Translations under genes and position numbers: made by a program | Assembly: GCA_019637555.1 (NCBI GenBank) | Contig: JAHBVK010000007.1 | Coordinates: 1 to 64,000 of the forward strand | Reading direction: 5' to 3' | Origin: Anaerolineae bacterium | GTDB lineage: Bacteria > Chloroflexota > Anaerolineae > Aggregatilineales > UBA2796 | DNA: 64,000 bases | Notes under the pieces: generated by a model | What the model was told of the DNA's origin: nothing | The model's database searches: none | What the model saw: the letters and a program-made list of their open reading frames with translations, nothing else | Part shown: positions 50,301 through 60,227 of the stretch, piece after piece | Position numbering within the stretch: the stretch's first letter is position 1 | Layout of the letters: each line of letters begins with the position of its first letter

Positions 50301-53300
50301 GATCCGACCGGTGATGCGTTCTTTAACTTGTAGTGGTACAGAAGCTTGTGCACTGAAGCTGCCCCATCCGGGTGTGGATTGAGCTTGCTGCAGCCGCGTC
50401 ACCGTCACATTGGTCAGGTTCTCGATGTAATAAGATTCCGCTTCGATGATAGCGGGCGTTTCCCACTGCTGCTGCTGCTCAACCCCTGCCATCGCTACAC
50501 TGTCTACGACGCTGCCTTCCTGATTATCCCAGTGCAGTGCCCAATTCACCCGATAATCGTCGTAATTGTTACGGCTAGCGTCAATCAGGAAGATGTCGAT
50601 CTGAGTCGGATTGAATGAACGCAATTGATCGCGCAGCAGGCTGACCACCGAGGGGATTGAGTCAGCACGATTGATGTTGTAACTGGCTTCGTAGAGCAGC
50701 GTTGTTTCAGCCAACGCTTGCTGCGTTTCCAGCGACAGACGGATGCTTTCTACCGCAACGGCTGTTTGATCGGCTAACGTATTGATGAAGCGTCGTTCCT
50801 CAGAGTCTAGGGAACGCGGACCACCGAATGCGACGATCAACCAACCAGCGGTGCGTAAACGTGCCTGCAGCGGGAAGGTGACAAAGGATGCGATGTCCAT
50901 CTCCCGTAATTCGCGTGCGCTACGCAATTCTGGATGATGCGCCACATCTTCGTAACTCGCTTGCTCGTTATCTCGCAATGTCCAGCGCGGTACGGGCAGT
51001 CTTGTTGCGTCCAATGTCACTAGTTCGATGCCCTCCTCTGTGATTGCGCCGCGCACCACTTGAACGACTTCGTTCGCGCTGTCTCGCAAGACCATGAATA
51101 GATAACGCGGACGCACGGCATCATTCAATTGGGTGAGCAGAACTCCCATCACGCCGTTGATTTCCGTCTCGGCGGCGATGGCGCGACTGGCTTCGTACAG
51201 CGTAGTCGTTTCGCGCAAGCTGTCTTGCAGCACCACTTCGAGGTCACGAAGGTCAGTTACGTCCTGGAACACGGAAACCGCACTGATCACTTTTCCAGCA
51301 TTATCGCGCACAGGTACGGCATTGGCGATGAGTACAGTACGGAAGCCGTGCGAGTCGATCACGGTTACGTCCTCGCCGCTGACGTCCTCGCCCGCTGTCA
51401 GGGCGCGGATATGTGGTAGTTCAGAGACTGCGTAGGGAGTGCCGCTAATCGTATGCAGAATCTGATAAGGAGTCGGCTCACCGATGCCCAGTAAGCGCCG
51501 TGCTGCCGCATTACTCAACACAATTTCGCGCTTTTCGTTGACCACCAACACGCCTGCGGGCAGCGAGGTTAACACCGATTGCAGCGTCTGACGTCCTGTT
51601 TCAGCACTAAAGAACAGGGTGCGATTTTCCAGTGCCGCCGCCATCTGGTCACCAAGTGCCGCAACAAATTTGCGGAAGTTCTCTAGAAATACATTTTCTA
51701 GCTTGCTATGAATCAGCAGTAGACCGAACCAGCGTGTCGCCGTAGATAGCGGGACGACCAGAATACTGCTCAAGCCTTCACGTAAATAGTGGACGCGCAA
51801 TGCGGAATAGTTATCTAGGTCGGGTTCCAGCGCCGCGACCACCGGAGCACGCAGCGGCTTGCCCTGCGAAATGCGCCAGACTGTGGGTAGGAACTCGCGT
51901 TGCAGCGAATTGCCGTGAGCGAACAACCCGCCTGCTTCACGTCCGCGCGACCATGAGTAACTAACCTCGAAGTATTCGGGATCGGGCACAGAATCGGGCT
52001 GCGCGGTGAGGATCGCTAACGTGTCAATGTAATCCTCACCGATCAACTGGTCTTTGAGGATGCGATAGAGTTCTTCCAACGTATTCGCAGCACTCAGTGA
52101 TCGCGTAGCAAAGTACAAACGCTCCACTTCGGAGAGAGCATCCTGCGTCCTCGCCACCAAACGCGCGTTTTCAATTGCCAGCGCCACGCGTTCCGCCACC
52201 GTGCGCACAATCGCCTGATCATCCACGCTCAGTGGCGACTGCGGATCTTGCTGAACTGTCAACGCACCCACTGTCTCACCACGTACTTTGATCTCGGCGC
52301 TCACGCCCGGTAATACAGCGGGCGCACTATCATTTTCCTCACCGCCGTGTTCCTGAACACGCTTGGTATCTACTAGATCGTACTCGTAATACAGCGCCTC
52401 TGGATCGCGGGTGGTCATGAACTCTGACCAACTACGTGCAGTCAACTGGCGGTTCAAGCGGTTGATTTGTCCGAGGCGGCGTTCGGTTTCCGCGAACAAG
52501 CGGGCATTTTGCACCGCACTAGCGATCTGGTCTGCCAGCACCTGAAAGATTTGGATGTCGTCAGTGTTAAAGGCATTTTGCTGTTCGCTCTGAATGTCTA
52601 ACGCGCCGACGACCTGATCACCACTACGTAGTGGCAGCGCCATTTCGGAACGAGTTTTAGGCAGCAGCGGATTAAAGCGGTGTGGAATTTCGCTGCTCTC
52701 CGTATCGAGCGTGACGAAGGTGCGCCCCTTCTCCGTCACCTGTCCAACGACAGAATCGGAGCCAACCGCTAACTTGTGCTTGCGTTCTAGCAGCAGTTTG
52801 CCGACTTCGCCTGTGCTGGTGACCAATACTGCGTTCTCCCGCGCATCATCCACCAAAAACACTTGTGCGTGGTAGAAGTTAAAGCGATCGCGGATAGCGT
52901 TGACGGTACGCTGCAACAAATCGTCAATGTCGCGTAGCTGCACTGCATCGCGGGCGATTTCTGCCGCAATTTCGAGGTTGCGCGTACGTGAACGCACTTG
53001 ATCTTCCAGTGTTGTCACCAGATTATCAACACGACTGCCGAGCGCGTTCATTGTCTCAGCTACTTGACCGATCTCATCTTTACTGTTGACGGAAAGACGC
53101 GCCTTGAAATCACCACCAGCCACCCGTCGGGCAAACGCGCCAAGATCGACCAGCGGACGGATCAAGCCCCGTCCCAATAGGTAGATGAACGCCCCGATGA
53201 ATAGCACGGCGACGACGGAGAAACCAGCCAGCGCCGCGCGGTAGTTCAATGTCTGCGTCACAATAGGATCGGAGATTGGTTTGCTGACTACGATCAACCA

Positions 53301-54296
53301 ATCTGCGCCACGCAACTTGCCCTCTACCAGTGGTGCTAGCGTCTCCGCAAAGTAGTAATTCTGACCGAATTCGTGCAGGTTGCGTTCCTTGTTCAACTGC
53401 ACGACCTGTAGAGGTGTTAACGAAAACGCCTTCATGGTGGCGCTGCCCCACCATGCGAGATGATCCGGGGTGGTTGCTGCCGGATCGCCCGTGATCACCA
53501 TCTGCCCATTGCTTAACAGCAAACTAGCGCGGAATAAGAACGGGTTCTGTTCTGGTAAAGAGAACGCACTGCCCAGCAAGTCCGTTACCGCAAAACTGCT
53601 GATCAATAACCCGCTATGCATGCCTTGCGCGTAAACGGGAACCGCGATCTCAAGGAACGGTTCCTGTGTTGAGGTATTTCCTGTAGTAACAGTGCGTAAG
53701 GAAATTTCGACACTGAACACGGATGGGTCTAAACCGACGGACGACTGGAACAAACTCGTGGAGGCTTCAGAGTTCATCGTCGAGTCAGAGAGTACCGCCA
53801 TGTTACCATCGGCAGTAGGCAGCGCCCGCAGAAACAGCTGCTGCTGTCCGGTATTGTCCACCAACCGCATATCGGCGTATTTGACGGCAGAGACCGAGAT
53901 TACGCTGGTTAGGTAGCGCGTTGCCGAATTTTTATAGGAGGCGAGATATGCTTCAGCATTGCCCTGACGCACAGCATCCGCCACACGAGTTACTTCCAGA
54001 CTATTGGCGGCAACCTGTATCGAGTTTAAGGCGACATCAAGGCGACGATACACTTCGTCGCGGATGTCTTGAGTACGGGTCAGCATGGTTGCGGTAGTGT
54101 TCACGTTGATAATGGCATCAAACGGCGATGCCACAAACAACAGCAGGTTCAGGATCATCGCCGCCAGCGCGACAGGAACTGCAACCAACAGCAGCAGTTT
54201 CCAGCGCAGCGATAATTTCCGCCAGCTATCTCTAAGCCACGCGAACAGTCCTTGTTGCGGTTTTTGTGCTGGCGGTCTTGATCTGTTCATCGTCAT
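47325..54296 (-). CDS. Giant hybrid histidine kinase with eight GAF-like modules
   Basis: This 2323-residue protein is by far the largest here. In order: membrane helix (33-56), extracytoplasmic Cache-like sensor (57-353), helix (354-375), HAMP (376-428), GAF1 (about 447-603), a split GAF-like module (604-712), GAF3 (733-893), PAS (900-1014), GAF4 (1031-1186), GAF5 (1197-1363), GAF6 (1376-1563), GAF7 (1580-1735), GAF8 (1750-1912), HisKA with H1940 in NMSHELRTPLN, ATPase (about 2040-2158, N-box NLVSNAAKF, D2091 in DTGIGIP) and a C-terminal receiver with D2253 in LLDVNMPNRSG. GAF1 and GAF7 are close relatives, suggesting internal duplication. All kinase and receiver key residues are present. 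It is last in a seven-gene operon and the only kinase there, so it probably collects signals from the other GAF proteins; this is inference. GAF ligands are unknown. Confidence 0.92.
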   Translation of the reverse strand: MTMNRSRPPAQKPQQGLFAWLRDSWRKLSLRWKLLLLVAVPVALAAMILNLLLFVASPFDAIINVNTTATMLTRTQDIRDEVYRRLDVALNSIQVAANSLEVTRVADAVRQGNAEAYLASYKNSATRYLTSVISVSAVKYADMRLVDNTGQQQLFLRALPTADGNMAVLSDSTMNSEASTSLFQSSVGLDPSVFSVEISLRTVTTGNTSTQEPFLEIAVPVYAQGMHSGLLISSFAVTDLLGSAFSLPEQNPFLFRASLLLSNGQMVITGDPAATTPDHLAWWGSATMKAFSLTPLQVVQLNKERNLHEFGQNYYFAETLAPLVEGKLRGADWLIVVSKPISDPIVTQTLNYRAALAGFSVVAVLFIGAFIYLLGRGLIRPLVDLGAFARRVAGGDFKARLSVNSKDEIGQVAETMNALGSRVDNLVTTLEDQVRSRTRNLEIAAEIARDAVQLRDIDDLLQRTVNAIRDRFNFYHAQVFLVDDARENAVLVTSTGEVGKLLLERKHKLAVGSDSVVGQVTEKGRTFVTLDTESSEIPHRFNPLLPKTRSEMALPLRSGDQVVGALDIQSEQQNAFNTDDIQIFQVLADQIASAVQNARLFAETERRLGQINRLNRQLTARSWSEFMTTRDPEALYYEYDLVDTKRVQEHGGEENDSAPAVLPGVSAEIKVRGETVGALTVQQDPQSPLSVDDQAIVRTVAERVALAIENARLVARTQDALSEVERLYFATRSLSAANTLEELYRILKDQLIGEDYIDTLAILTAQPDSVPDPEYFEVSYSWSRGREAGGLFAHGNSLQREFLPTVWRISQGKPLRAPVVAALEPDLDNYSALRVHYLREGLSSILVVPLSTATRWFGLLLIHSKLENVFLENFRKFVAALGDQMAAALENRTLFFSAETGRQTLQSVLTSLPAGVLVVNEKREIVLSNAAARRLLGIGEPTPYQILHTISGTPYAVSELPHIRALTAGEDVSGEDVTVIDSHGFRTVLIANAVPVRDNAGKVISAVSVFQDVTDLRDLEVVLQDSLRETTTLYEASRAIAAETEINGVMGVLLTQLNDAVRPRYLFMVLRDSANEVVQVVRGAITEEGIELVTLDATRLPVPRWTLRDNEQASYEDVAHHPELRSARELREMDIASFVTFPLQARLRTAGWLIVAFGGPRSLDSEERRFINTLADQTAVAVESIRLSLETQQALAETTLLYEASYNINRADSIPSVVSLLRDQLRSFNPTQIDIFLIDASRNNYDDYRVNWALHWDNQEGSVVDSVAMAGVEQQQQWETPAIIEAESYYIENLTNVTVTRLQQAQSTPGWGSFSAQASVPLQVKERITGRIIIGYDKPHKFSRLERQFLTALAGQAAIVIDNVGLVQQTQESLEETATLYQSSRQIADAPDLNNVLTAIIDHAAPSFVHRALMLRNVAGDWRSTDTALELVAEWGASVSAAATDSKPILEIDNEDGTDEVMQVPAQLNPRYNKPDYPLWSLLANEEMVWLPDVDAYMSSMDPYMADYLREAGVRGLVILPLRTAGRTIGALVLMTNSQWAQSEREVRLFSSLADQVAIAVESRTLLEQTDRRARQLQTSAQVSRAANSILNLDELFNVTVNLIKDSFNYDHVQIFLVNDDGDDALLVASTGEAGKQLLAIHHHLPVGSKSIIGQVTENGAPTVVLDTQARDSVHRPNPYLPKTRSEMALPLTARQRILGALDVQSNNAGTFTQDDISVLGVLADQIAVAIDNARLFEVSSRRADEMRFLFDATRAATTAMAQMPQEAGESNDALKRVSDLLMGNLHADAAMVLLLDNEQQQLFAYNQLAPETNLNLAMRYDAGASVFKLVLEGNQPALINDVVRMSRQALPGLRETLPGVGSAVFVPLATAEKVVGILGALNVERNGFTEDSTRLLQTLAPSLAAIIQNAQLLSEVQRANARLRELDKLKSQFLANMSHELRTPLNSIIGFSRVILKGIDGPLTDMQTQDLNTIHESGKHLLGLVNDILDQAKIEAGKMELQFASFSILDLIKGVMSTASGLIKDKPVRIRQELDATIDQVWGDEFRTRQVLLNLVSNAAKFTASGSITLSAFPVQSDEGRPMVQISVTDTGIGIPEDKLDAVFEAFQQVENSTARQYEGTGLGLPIAQRLVQLQGGKIWVQSELNVGSTFSFTVPINSPEQSENPAEDGGVGDSSEALDAEIAEQVSQVIEEADEPATPPHKIVLAIDDEVGMINLYRRYLMRGGYEVISARPEEAEELSINYSPRVILLDVNMPNRSGWEVLTALKKREETADIPVIVCTIEDAREQALELGAAEYLMKSIDEQTLVDAVRRVEEAAQTS

Positions 54297-54371
54297 CGGT
54301 CTGCCTCACCCGTTATCACTCTGCTTACGGTCATCCCTGCCAACTAATTACTCATACCTACACGTAGTCAC

Positions 54372-56543
54372 TTAGTTAATGCGTCTTGGTGCAGTCAAGC
54401 GGATCGCGGTCTGTGGCACGCGCAGCGCTTGTCCTAATTCGCGCACTGCCGTCTGCAAGATCTCTGCAACTTCGGTCTGCTGCGTCAACTTACTACTAAT
54501 TTCGTTAATCAACGCCTCGCGCTCGGTAGCACGGACGGTACGTTCGAATAGTCGTGCGTTGTCGGCGGTGATTGCCAGTCGGTTGGTCAGTTCAAGCGCC
54601 AACAACTGAACATTCTCATTATAGGACTCGCGTGGCATATCACATTCCACTGCGCCGAGCACTACACCACGCAGCTTGATCGGTATGGCAATAGTCACTG
54701 TGTTATTGTCGCTGTTCAGTTCTTCCACCAGTTCGCCACTTTCCACTGCGCGTTTTTGCAAGGACGACCACTGCTCCATCTCGTCGCTGCCGATGCGCTG
54801 ACGCCGTGCATTGGTATAGGTACGCCACGCCTCACCGAGGAATTGTCGGTTCAATGTCTCGATTTCACGTAGGCGTGCCTGCGATTCCTCGAACAACTGT
54901 GCGTTGACGATGGCGATAGCAAGCTGATCAGCGACACTCTGGAATAGGCGCAAATCTTCTTCTGCGAAGGCGTCCGGCTGTAGGCTGTGCAAGTCCAGTG
55001 CACCGATAATGTCGGCTTTACTACGCAGCGGAAGCACCAACTCAGCGCGCGTTTCTGGCAGATGAGCAAACGGCATCACCATACCTTCCGATCCAGCGAG
55101 AGCGCGTCCTTCGGCGGTCACCCGCCCGATCAGGTCACGACTGCCAACAGCGATGCGTTGTGCCCGCAGTTTGGCATCCTGTGGATCGCCAGTGGCGACG
55201 CGCAATTCCGCATACTGACCGCGATCATCAATGAGGAAAACTTGCGCGTGATAAATATGAGGAAAACGTTGACGTATCAGTTCAACTACACGTCCCAGCA
55301 GCGAGTCTAGATCGCGGATACTGGAGATAATCTGTCCGATCTCGCGCGTTGCTTCGATGTCGCGCACACTTTCTGCTAATTGGATTTGCAGCGTCTGCAC
55401 ATTCTGAAATAGCTGTGTGGACATCACGTTCAGCGAGGTCGCAATATCTCCAATTTCATCGTTCTGCGCTACATTCTGTACCTTGCCTAAGTCGCGTCCT
55501 TCCGCGACACGGCGGGCGAACATCCTCAGGGCGTTCGCTGGACGGATAATCGAGACTTCGAGGAAGAACAGATACAATGCCAACAGCGCAATGCCTACTG
55601 CCACGATACCAACTTGAGGAAGGATAAATTGACTGAAATCCGTTGGCGCGGCAAGTTGCACCGTGCGGCTTTCTGCCACTAGCCATTTGTTGAATGATGA
55701 GATGTTTGCGGCGTACAAGTACGTTGATTGTCCCGTCAGCGGGCTAGGTAGCTGTACCGAACGACTGAAGAAACTGCTGAAGAAGCGGGTTAGCAATGCC
55801 TGAGCGCTAGATGCGCTATCGGTGGCAGAGCTGCTCGCAGGCGCGAATGGTGAGTCCACCGTATTACCGGCATTAGCGTCTATCAGATAGAACACCACTG
55901 AGCCATTAGAATAGTTGACGGTTTCGAGTGCGTCGAATACGCTTGCGGCTGTGGATTGTCCCGCTGGATCGACATTAGCAACCACGTAGCCAACGAGTTT
56001 GGAGTCAGCGATCACCTGTGCTACCAAATTGAAGGTAGGCGTCCCCTCCAATTGGAAACGTCCCATATATATGCTGTTATCCTGAATTGGTCTCACCTTT
56101 AGATCGAGATACCACTGAGCATCCGCATCGTTCACATCATCGATTGCCGGAGCTGCGAGGATTACGCTGCCATCTGCTGTCGTCAAGTGGATATGTTTGA
56201 TCGCGGGATCAAGGTTGAGAACTGCGCGCATCGTGTCGAGCGCGGCTGCCAGCGTATCAACGTTGCGCTGCCCGACTGCCGCCTGCGCCAAACTTTCACC
56301 GACCTTGGGATCACTGGAGACGCGGCGAACATTACCGGTCAATCTGGTGGCGACTTCGGTTAGCAGCGCCGATCGTTCCTTGCCTACCACTTCGGTGATT
56401 ACCGAGGCGGCTGGTTGAGACAACGCATCGTAAGCTGCGATAGCGCGTACAGCTAGCAGCACCATCACGGCGATTCCTAGCACCGCCAGAAGCGCGATCT
56501 TTATTCTCAAAGGGATGGAAGCAAGCCGAGCAAAGATGTTCAT
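54372..56543 (-). CDS. Cache-HAMP-GAF membrane sensor without output domain
   Basis: This 723-residue protein has a membrane helix (about 15-36), an extracytoplasmic Cache-like region (about 40-305) containing an Ala/Ser-rich loop, a second helix (about 308-330), a HAMP domain (332-385) and a GAF domain (about 400-553) of the FPHIYHAQVFLIDD type. A split GAF-like module (557-667) has the LNRQFLGEAWRTYT linker and PIKLRGVVLGAVE. A truncated GAF-like tail (about 672-723) ends VPQTAIRLTAP. No kinase, cyclase or methyl-accepting domain follows. Its layout matches the N-terminal 720 residues of the giant kinase. ATG 56543 overlaps the preceding stop (ATGA). Confidence 0.88.
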   Translation of the reverse strand: MNIFARLASIPLRIKIALLAVLGIAVMVLLAVRAIAAYDALSQPAASVITEVVGKERSALLTEVATRLTGNVRRVSSDPKVGESLAQAAVGQRNVDTLAAALDTMRAVLNLDPAIKHIHLTTADGSVILAAPAIDDVNDADAQWYLDLKVRPIQDNSIYMGRFQLEGTPTFNLVAQVIADSKLVGYVVANVDPAGQSTAASVFDALETVNYSNGSVVFYLIDANAGNTVDSPFAPASSSATDSASSAQALLTRFFSSFFSRSVQLPSPLTGQSTYLYAANISSFNKWLVAESRTVQLAAPTDFSQFILPQVGIVAVGIALLALYLFFLEVSIIRPANALRMFARRVAEGRDLGKVQNVAQNDEIGDIATSLNVMSTQLFQNVQTLQIQLAESVRDIEATREIGQIISSIRDLDSLLGRVVELIRQRFPHIYHAQVFLIDDRGQYAELRVATGDPQDAKLRAQRIAVGSRDLIGRVTAEGRALAGSEGMVMPFAHLPETRAELVLPLRSKADIIGALDLHSLQPDAFAEEDLRLFQSVADQLAIAIVNAQLFEESQARLREIETLNRQFLGEAWRTYTNARRQRIGSDEMEQWSSLQKRAVESGELVEELNSDNNTVTIAIPIKLRGVVLGAVECDMPRESYNENVQLLALELTNRLAITADNARLFERTVRATEREALINEISSKLTQQTEVAEILQTAVRELGQALRVPQTAIRLTAPRRIN

Positions 56544-58336
56544 TCGTGTGTTCCTGCGCTACTTCCGTTGCCGTTGCTGTTACCATGACCGTTGCTGCTG
56601 TTGAATGCGCTCTCTACAGGGATGCCAAGACGAATATTCGCCTGCGACGCTCCCAGCGTGCGCTGGAACAGATCGGTAGCTAATTCCAACAACGAATCAA
56701 TATCTGTGCGCGTCTGCAATTGAGCCGAAAGCTGGCTGACCAGTTGTTCGCGATTAGCGGTGATTTGCGCTTGCTCGAACAGGTTAAGGTTATCTAGTGT
56801 AAGTGCTAGACGCTGCGAGATCACACGCGCTAAGTCGACATGCCGACTGCTCCAGCCGCCGGGACGTGTGCTGCGAAACTCCATTACGCCGATCACTACG
56901 CTGCGCAAGACGATTGGCACGGTCATTATATGTTCGCCGCTGGTTTCATCGTCGTGTGTTTCCGGCACGACTCCCTTCATCGCCTGCACCTGCGTATCGC
57001 TAGTCTCACTGTTAGCGATCAACATTCCGTTACGCCAATCAAACCCGACCTGCTGGTCTAGGCGTCCTTGCAGCAAACGTGCCATGCTCCGCTGTTCTTG
57101 CCGTTCTTGTTCCCGTTCGCCGGACTGCACTTGACTCTGGCGTTCACGTTCCGCCGCACCAGTCTGTAACTGTTCTTCCAGCACCAGACGCAAGCGATTA
57201 TTCTCCTGCAATTTGACGACGAGACGCGCGTTATGCACCATCAGCGCCAATTCCGCAGCGATCATGTGCAGCACTTCGATATCAGCATCAGTGAAGGCAT
57301 CTGGTTGGACACTGTGAACATCCAGCACACCCGTGACCGTGTTGCCGTAAGTCAGCGGTACTAATGCCTCGCTGCGAGTGGTTGGCAGAAACTCCGCGCG
57401 AAGTTCCTCGGGGCTGCTCATATCCACACGCACCGCTTCAGCCGTCCGCAGCACCTCATTGACCGGATGCGCGTCACCGACAGCGATACGCCTGCGGGTA
57501 GCCATTACTTGTACTTCGTTCATGCCGCTGGCGGCGCGCAGCAGCACTAAGCCTGTCTGCTCTTCAATCAAGAAGATTTGCGCATGATAGTAACCAAGCT
57601 GTTCACGGATCGTCTCTACCGCCTCGGTCAGCGCTGTTTCCAGACGATCAGCGCCGAGAATGGCGCGGGTGAAGCGACCTAAAGAGCGTACTTCGTCACT
57701 ACGCAAGGTCAGCTTGCTGCGAACGCCTTCTGCGCCTGCAATTAACGCCATTAACATTACTGCGTCCAGTGCCAGAATCGCACTGATGCGTATGATTGTG
57801 AACAAAACTCCGCCTGTGCGGCGTGTCAGGTTCACCAGTGCTCCCACACTATCCAAGAGATGCAAACCCAGTAATAGTACGACGATCAGTAACAGGAATA
57901 CTGCTAGCGTCCGCCGATCTAGGAAGACACCGGCTGCGATCAATGGTGCGCTGAAGGCAATGATCATGTACGAGTTCAATCCGATGATCACATAGTTCAG
58001 CGCACCAGCCACCATTAGCAGTGAAGTAAAAATAAGAGCCGCACTGCTTAGTCTTCCGATCTTGACGAGGAAAATACAGATCAGTGACAAACCAAGGAAC
58101 AGCGAGTCAAGTAATATGATCGCGATCACTGTTTGCTGTACAGTAACGTCATTTAATCGAGAGTCTAGCGCCAGCGTATTGGGCGCTGCGAACTGCAACA
58201 CAAAGTTGGTGCCGATCAGCAAAATGAACAGCCATGCCGCCGCTAGTAAGCCTCTGGCACGAGCACGCGACAGTGCATCAACATAGGGGTAGCGTACACC
58301 AAACAGAAATTGTAAGAGGCGGCTGATCATTCTCAT
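56540..58336 (-). CDS. Multi-pass membrane GAF protein without output domain
   Basis: This 598-residue protein has about six membrane helices in residues 25-210, then a GAF domain (about 218-375) of the GYYHAQIFLIEE type. A reduced split-GAF module (about 390-520) has IVLRSVVIGVMEF, and the common tail (about 525-575) ends SQANIRLGIP. It finishes with an Asn/Gly/Ser-rich stretch (GHGNSNGNGSSAG). The linker between GAF modules is Gln/Arg/Glu-rich and probably coiled coil. No catalytic output is seen. The helices resemble MASE-like integral sensor regions, so it may sense a membrane or lipophilic signal. The gene overlaps its neighbours by four bases at both ends (ATGA). Confidence 0.85.
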   Translation of the reverse strand: MRMISRLLQFLFGVRYPYVDALSRARARGLLAAAWLFILLIGTNFVLQFAAPNTLALDSRLNDVTVQQTVIAIILLDSLFLGLSLICIFLVKIGRLSSAALIFTSLLMVAGALNYVIIGLNSYMIIAFSAPLIAAGVFLDRRTLAVFLLLIVVLLLGLHLLDSVGALVNLTRRTGGVLFTIIRISAILALDAVMLMALIAGAEGVRSKLTLRSDEVRSLGRFTRAILGADRLETALTEAVETIREQLGYYHAQIFLIEEQTGLVLLRAASGMNEVQVMATRRRIAVGDAHPVNEVLRTAEAVRVDMSSPEELRAEFLPTTRSEALVPLTYGNTVTGVLDVHSVQPDAFTDADIEVLHMIAAELALMVHNARLVVKLQENNRLRLVLEEQLQTGAAERERQSQVQSGEREQERQEQRSMARLLQGRLDQQVGFDWRNGMLIANSETSDTQVQAMKGVVPETHDDETSGEHIMTVPIVLRSVVIGVMEFRSTRPGGWSSRHVDLARVISQRLALTLDNLNLFEQAQITANREQLVSQLSAQLQTRTDIDSLLELATDLFQRTLGASQANIRLGIPVESAFNSSNGHGNSNGNGSSAGTHE

Positions 58337-60156
58337 GATTGCGTCTCCGGATTGATAGTGCTCATTCTAGCTGTATCACGCGAGAGCCTGCCTGTACCGG
58401 ATTTTTCGCGTCTGCGCACAGGTTGACTACCGCTGTCTTGAGTCGGCTGCCCCAATCGAATTGCAGCGCGATCCGCATCCAAGGCTATACTCAGTTCATG
58501 CAGCGCCACCTTGACTAGTTCCTGCACGTCGTTATATCCCTGCAGCCGCGAGGAAATGCTGTTCAATTCAAATTCCTGCTGTGCTAGTTCCTGAGTCTGC
58601 TCGAACAAGCGGGCGTTATCCACGCTGACGGCGAGACGCTGCGCGATTGCTTGTGTCATCTCCGCCAGTTCATTGGCAGCGATCTCGATACTGCTATTTG
58701 CTGGCTCCAATTCCACTTCAATCGCACCGATAACCTGTCCGCGTAGTTGGATTGGTACAGCAACCAAACGGCGGTTGCTATCGCTGAAGACGATTGGCTC
58801 GGCGCTGTTGCTGACCCGCTCTAAAGCTGGTGTCCATGAAGTGTCGGCATGCAGCTTACCATCGCTAAAGGTGTAGCCGATGCCGCTGGAGACGTTCTGG
58901 CGTAGATAATCCTTCCACGCCTGACCCGTGAGTCGCTGATTGATCTGCTGACTTTCGCGCAGCGTTTTCTCCGCTTCTTCGTACATGTGCCGCGTCTGAT
59001 CCAACGCATCGGATTGCGATTGGAACTGCTGTGCATGGTAGATCGCCAGTGCGATCTGTGTAGCGAGAAGTCGCAAGCTGTCCGTCTCCCGCAGGGAGAA
59101 AGTTCGCGTGCGTGTGCTCTGCAGATCCAACGCACCGATCACCTGATCGCCGACGATCAGCGGCAGCACCAGCTCGGAACGGGTGGCGGGCAGCAGTTCA
59201 TTGACGTGTCGCGGAAAGCGCAGCGTACTTTCGCTCTCGCTGACGGTGCGATCTTCCTCACCCGTAGAGAGGAAAGGTTGCCCTGAACGGATCGCTTGTC
59301 CGATGGCTGCGGGTGAAGCAACCGCCAAGCGGTACCCGCGATCCAACAACAAATTTCCGGCATCGCCCGTACTGGCAACTAGATTGGCGAAACGACTCTC
59401 TCGATCCACCAGAAAGATTTGCACATGGTAGATGCCGAAGCGATCCCGTACGTAGTTGACTAAGCGTGGCAGCAGTTCATCGAGATCGGTGATCCGCGCC
59501 GTGACTTGCGAGATGTCCAGCACACCACGAAGTTGTGTCAGCAGTCGGTTGCTGTACTGCAGAATGCGTTGCGCCTCAAAAGCGAATGCGCCCGTTAGTA
59601 AGGCGATGCCACCGAGCGTACCGATGACCAACAGTACCGAGAAGTTGTAGTTGGTCATCATCGCGGTATTAAAGGGGGGTATCTGCCCCTGTGCTACCAA
59701 TGCCAGCACCCGCCCGACCAATGCAAGTTCGATGATCACGGTCAGGATTACGCCACGCCAGCGCCACACGATACCTGCATAAATCGTAGGCAGTGCCATT
59801 AGCAACGCCATCGCCGTACCGATGCCTGCTTCCAGCGCCCGCGCCGCTCCCAACAAATAAATCAGGTAAACGATCCAGACGCCGATGCTTAGTTGTCCGC
59901 TGTGTACCAGCAGTGCCGCTACTACCGCAGCAACTACCACAAGTAAGATGCTTACCAGTAGATCAGGTGTCACGACGGCAACCGTTGGCACTGTCAGCGC
60001 TCCCACCAGCAGTGAAGTACCAATGGTGAAGATGAACAGGCAGATCAACAGGGTTACGCGCGCTAGTAATAATTCATAGCGATCCGCATAGTTGAAACGG
60101 GGCGCTAACAACAGATCGAATAATTCGGTTATCGCATTGCGTAAGGCAGAACGCAT
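58333..60156 (-). CDS. Multi-pass membrane GAF protein without output domain
   Basis: This 607-residue protein has about six membrane helices (30-205), a GAF domain (about 222-375) with FGIYHVQIFLVDRES and LPATRSELVLPLIVGDQVIG, a coiled-coil linker, the split-GAF module with INQRLTGQAWKDYL and VPIQLRGQVIGAIEVE (about 405-525), and the shared truncated tail ending ADRAAIRLGQP. A basic 30-residue extension follows (PVRRREKSGTGRLSR). It is a paralogue of the products of 56540 and 60228. No output domain is present. It overlaps the next gene by four bases and is 71 bases from the preceding one. Confidence 0.85.
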   Translation of the reverse strand: MRSALRNAITELFDLLLAPRFNYADRYELLLARVTLLICLFIFTIGTSLLVGALTVPTVAVVTPDLLVSILLVVVAAVVAALLVHSGQLSIGVWIVYLIYLLGAARALEAGIGTAMALLMALPTIYAGIVWRWRGVILTVIIELALVGRVLALVAQGQIPPFNTAMMTNYNFSVLLVIGTLGGIALLTGAFAFEAQRILQYSNRLLTQLRGVLDISQVTARITDLDELLPRLVNYVRDRFGIYHVQIFLVDRESRFANLVASTGDAGNLLLDRGYRLAVASPAAIGQAIRSGQPFLSTGEEDRTVSESESTLRFPRHVNELLPATRSELVLPLIVGDQVIGALDLQSTRTRTFSLRETDSLRLLATQIALAIYHAQQFQSQSDALDQTRHMYEEAEKTLRESQQINQRLTGQAWKDYLRQNVSSGIGYTFSDGKLHADTSWTPALERVSNSAEPIVFSDSNRRLVAVPIQLRGQVIGAIEVELEPANSSIEIAANELAEMTQAIAQRLAVSVDNARLFEQTQELAQQEFELNSISSRLQGYNDVQELVKVALHELSIALDADRAAIRLGQPTQDSGSQPVRRREKSGTGRLSRDTARMSTINPETQS

Positions 60157-60227
60157 GATGATCGCTACCTCAAGACCAATTCGCTATGATTATCAAGTCG
60201 CGTTTCAACTGGCGCTCACAGATCGCA

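Noticed and set aside
47325..54296. Possibility that the 6972-base frame is several fused genes or an assembly artefact
   Set aside because: The frame is continuous, the domain order (sensor, HAMP, GAFs, PAS, kinase, receiver) is coherent, and the GAF copies differ enough that collapse or duplication by assembly is unlikely.
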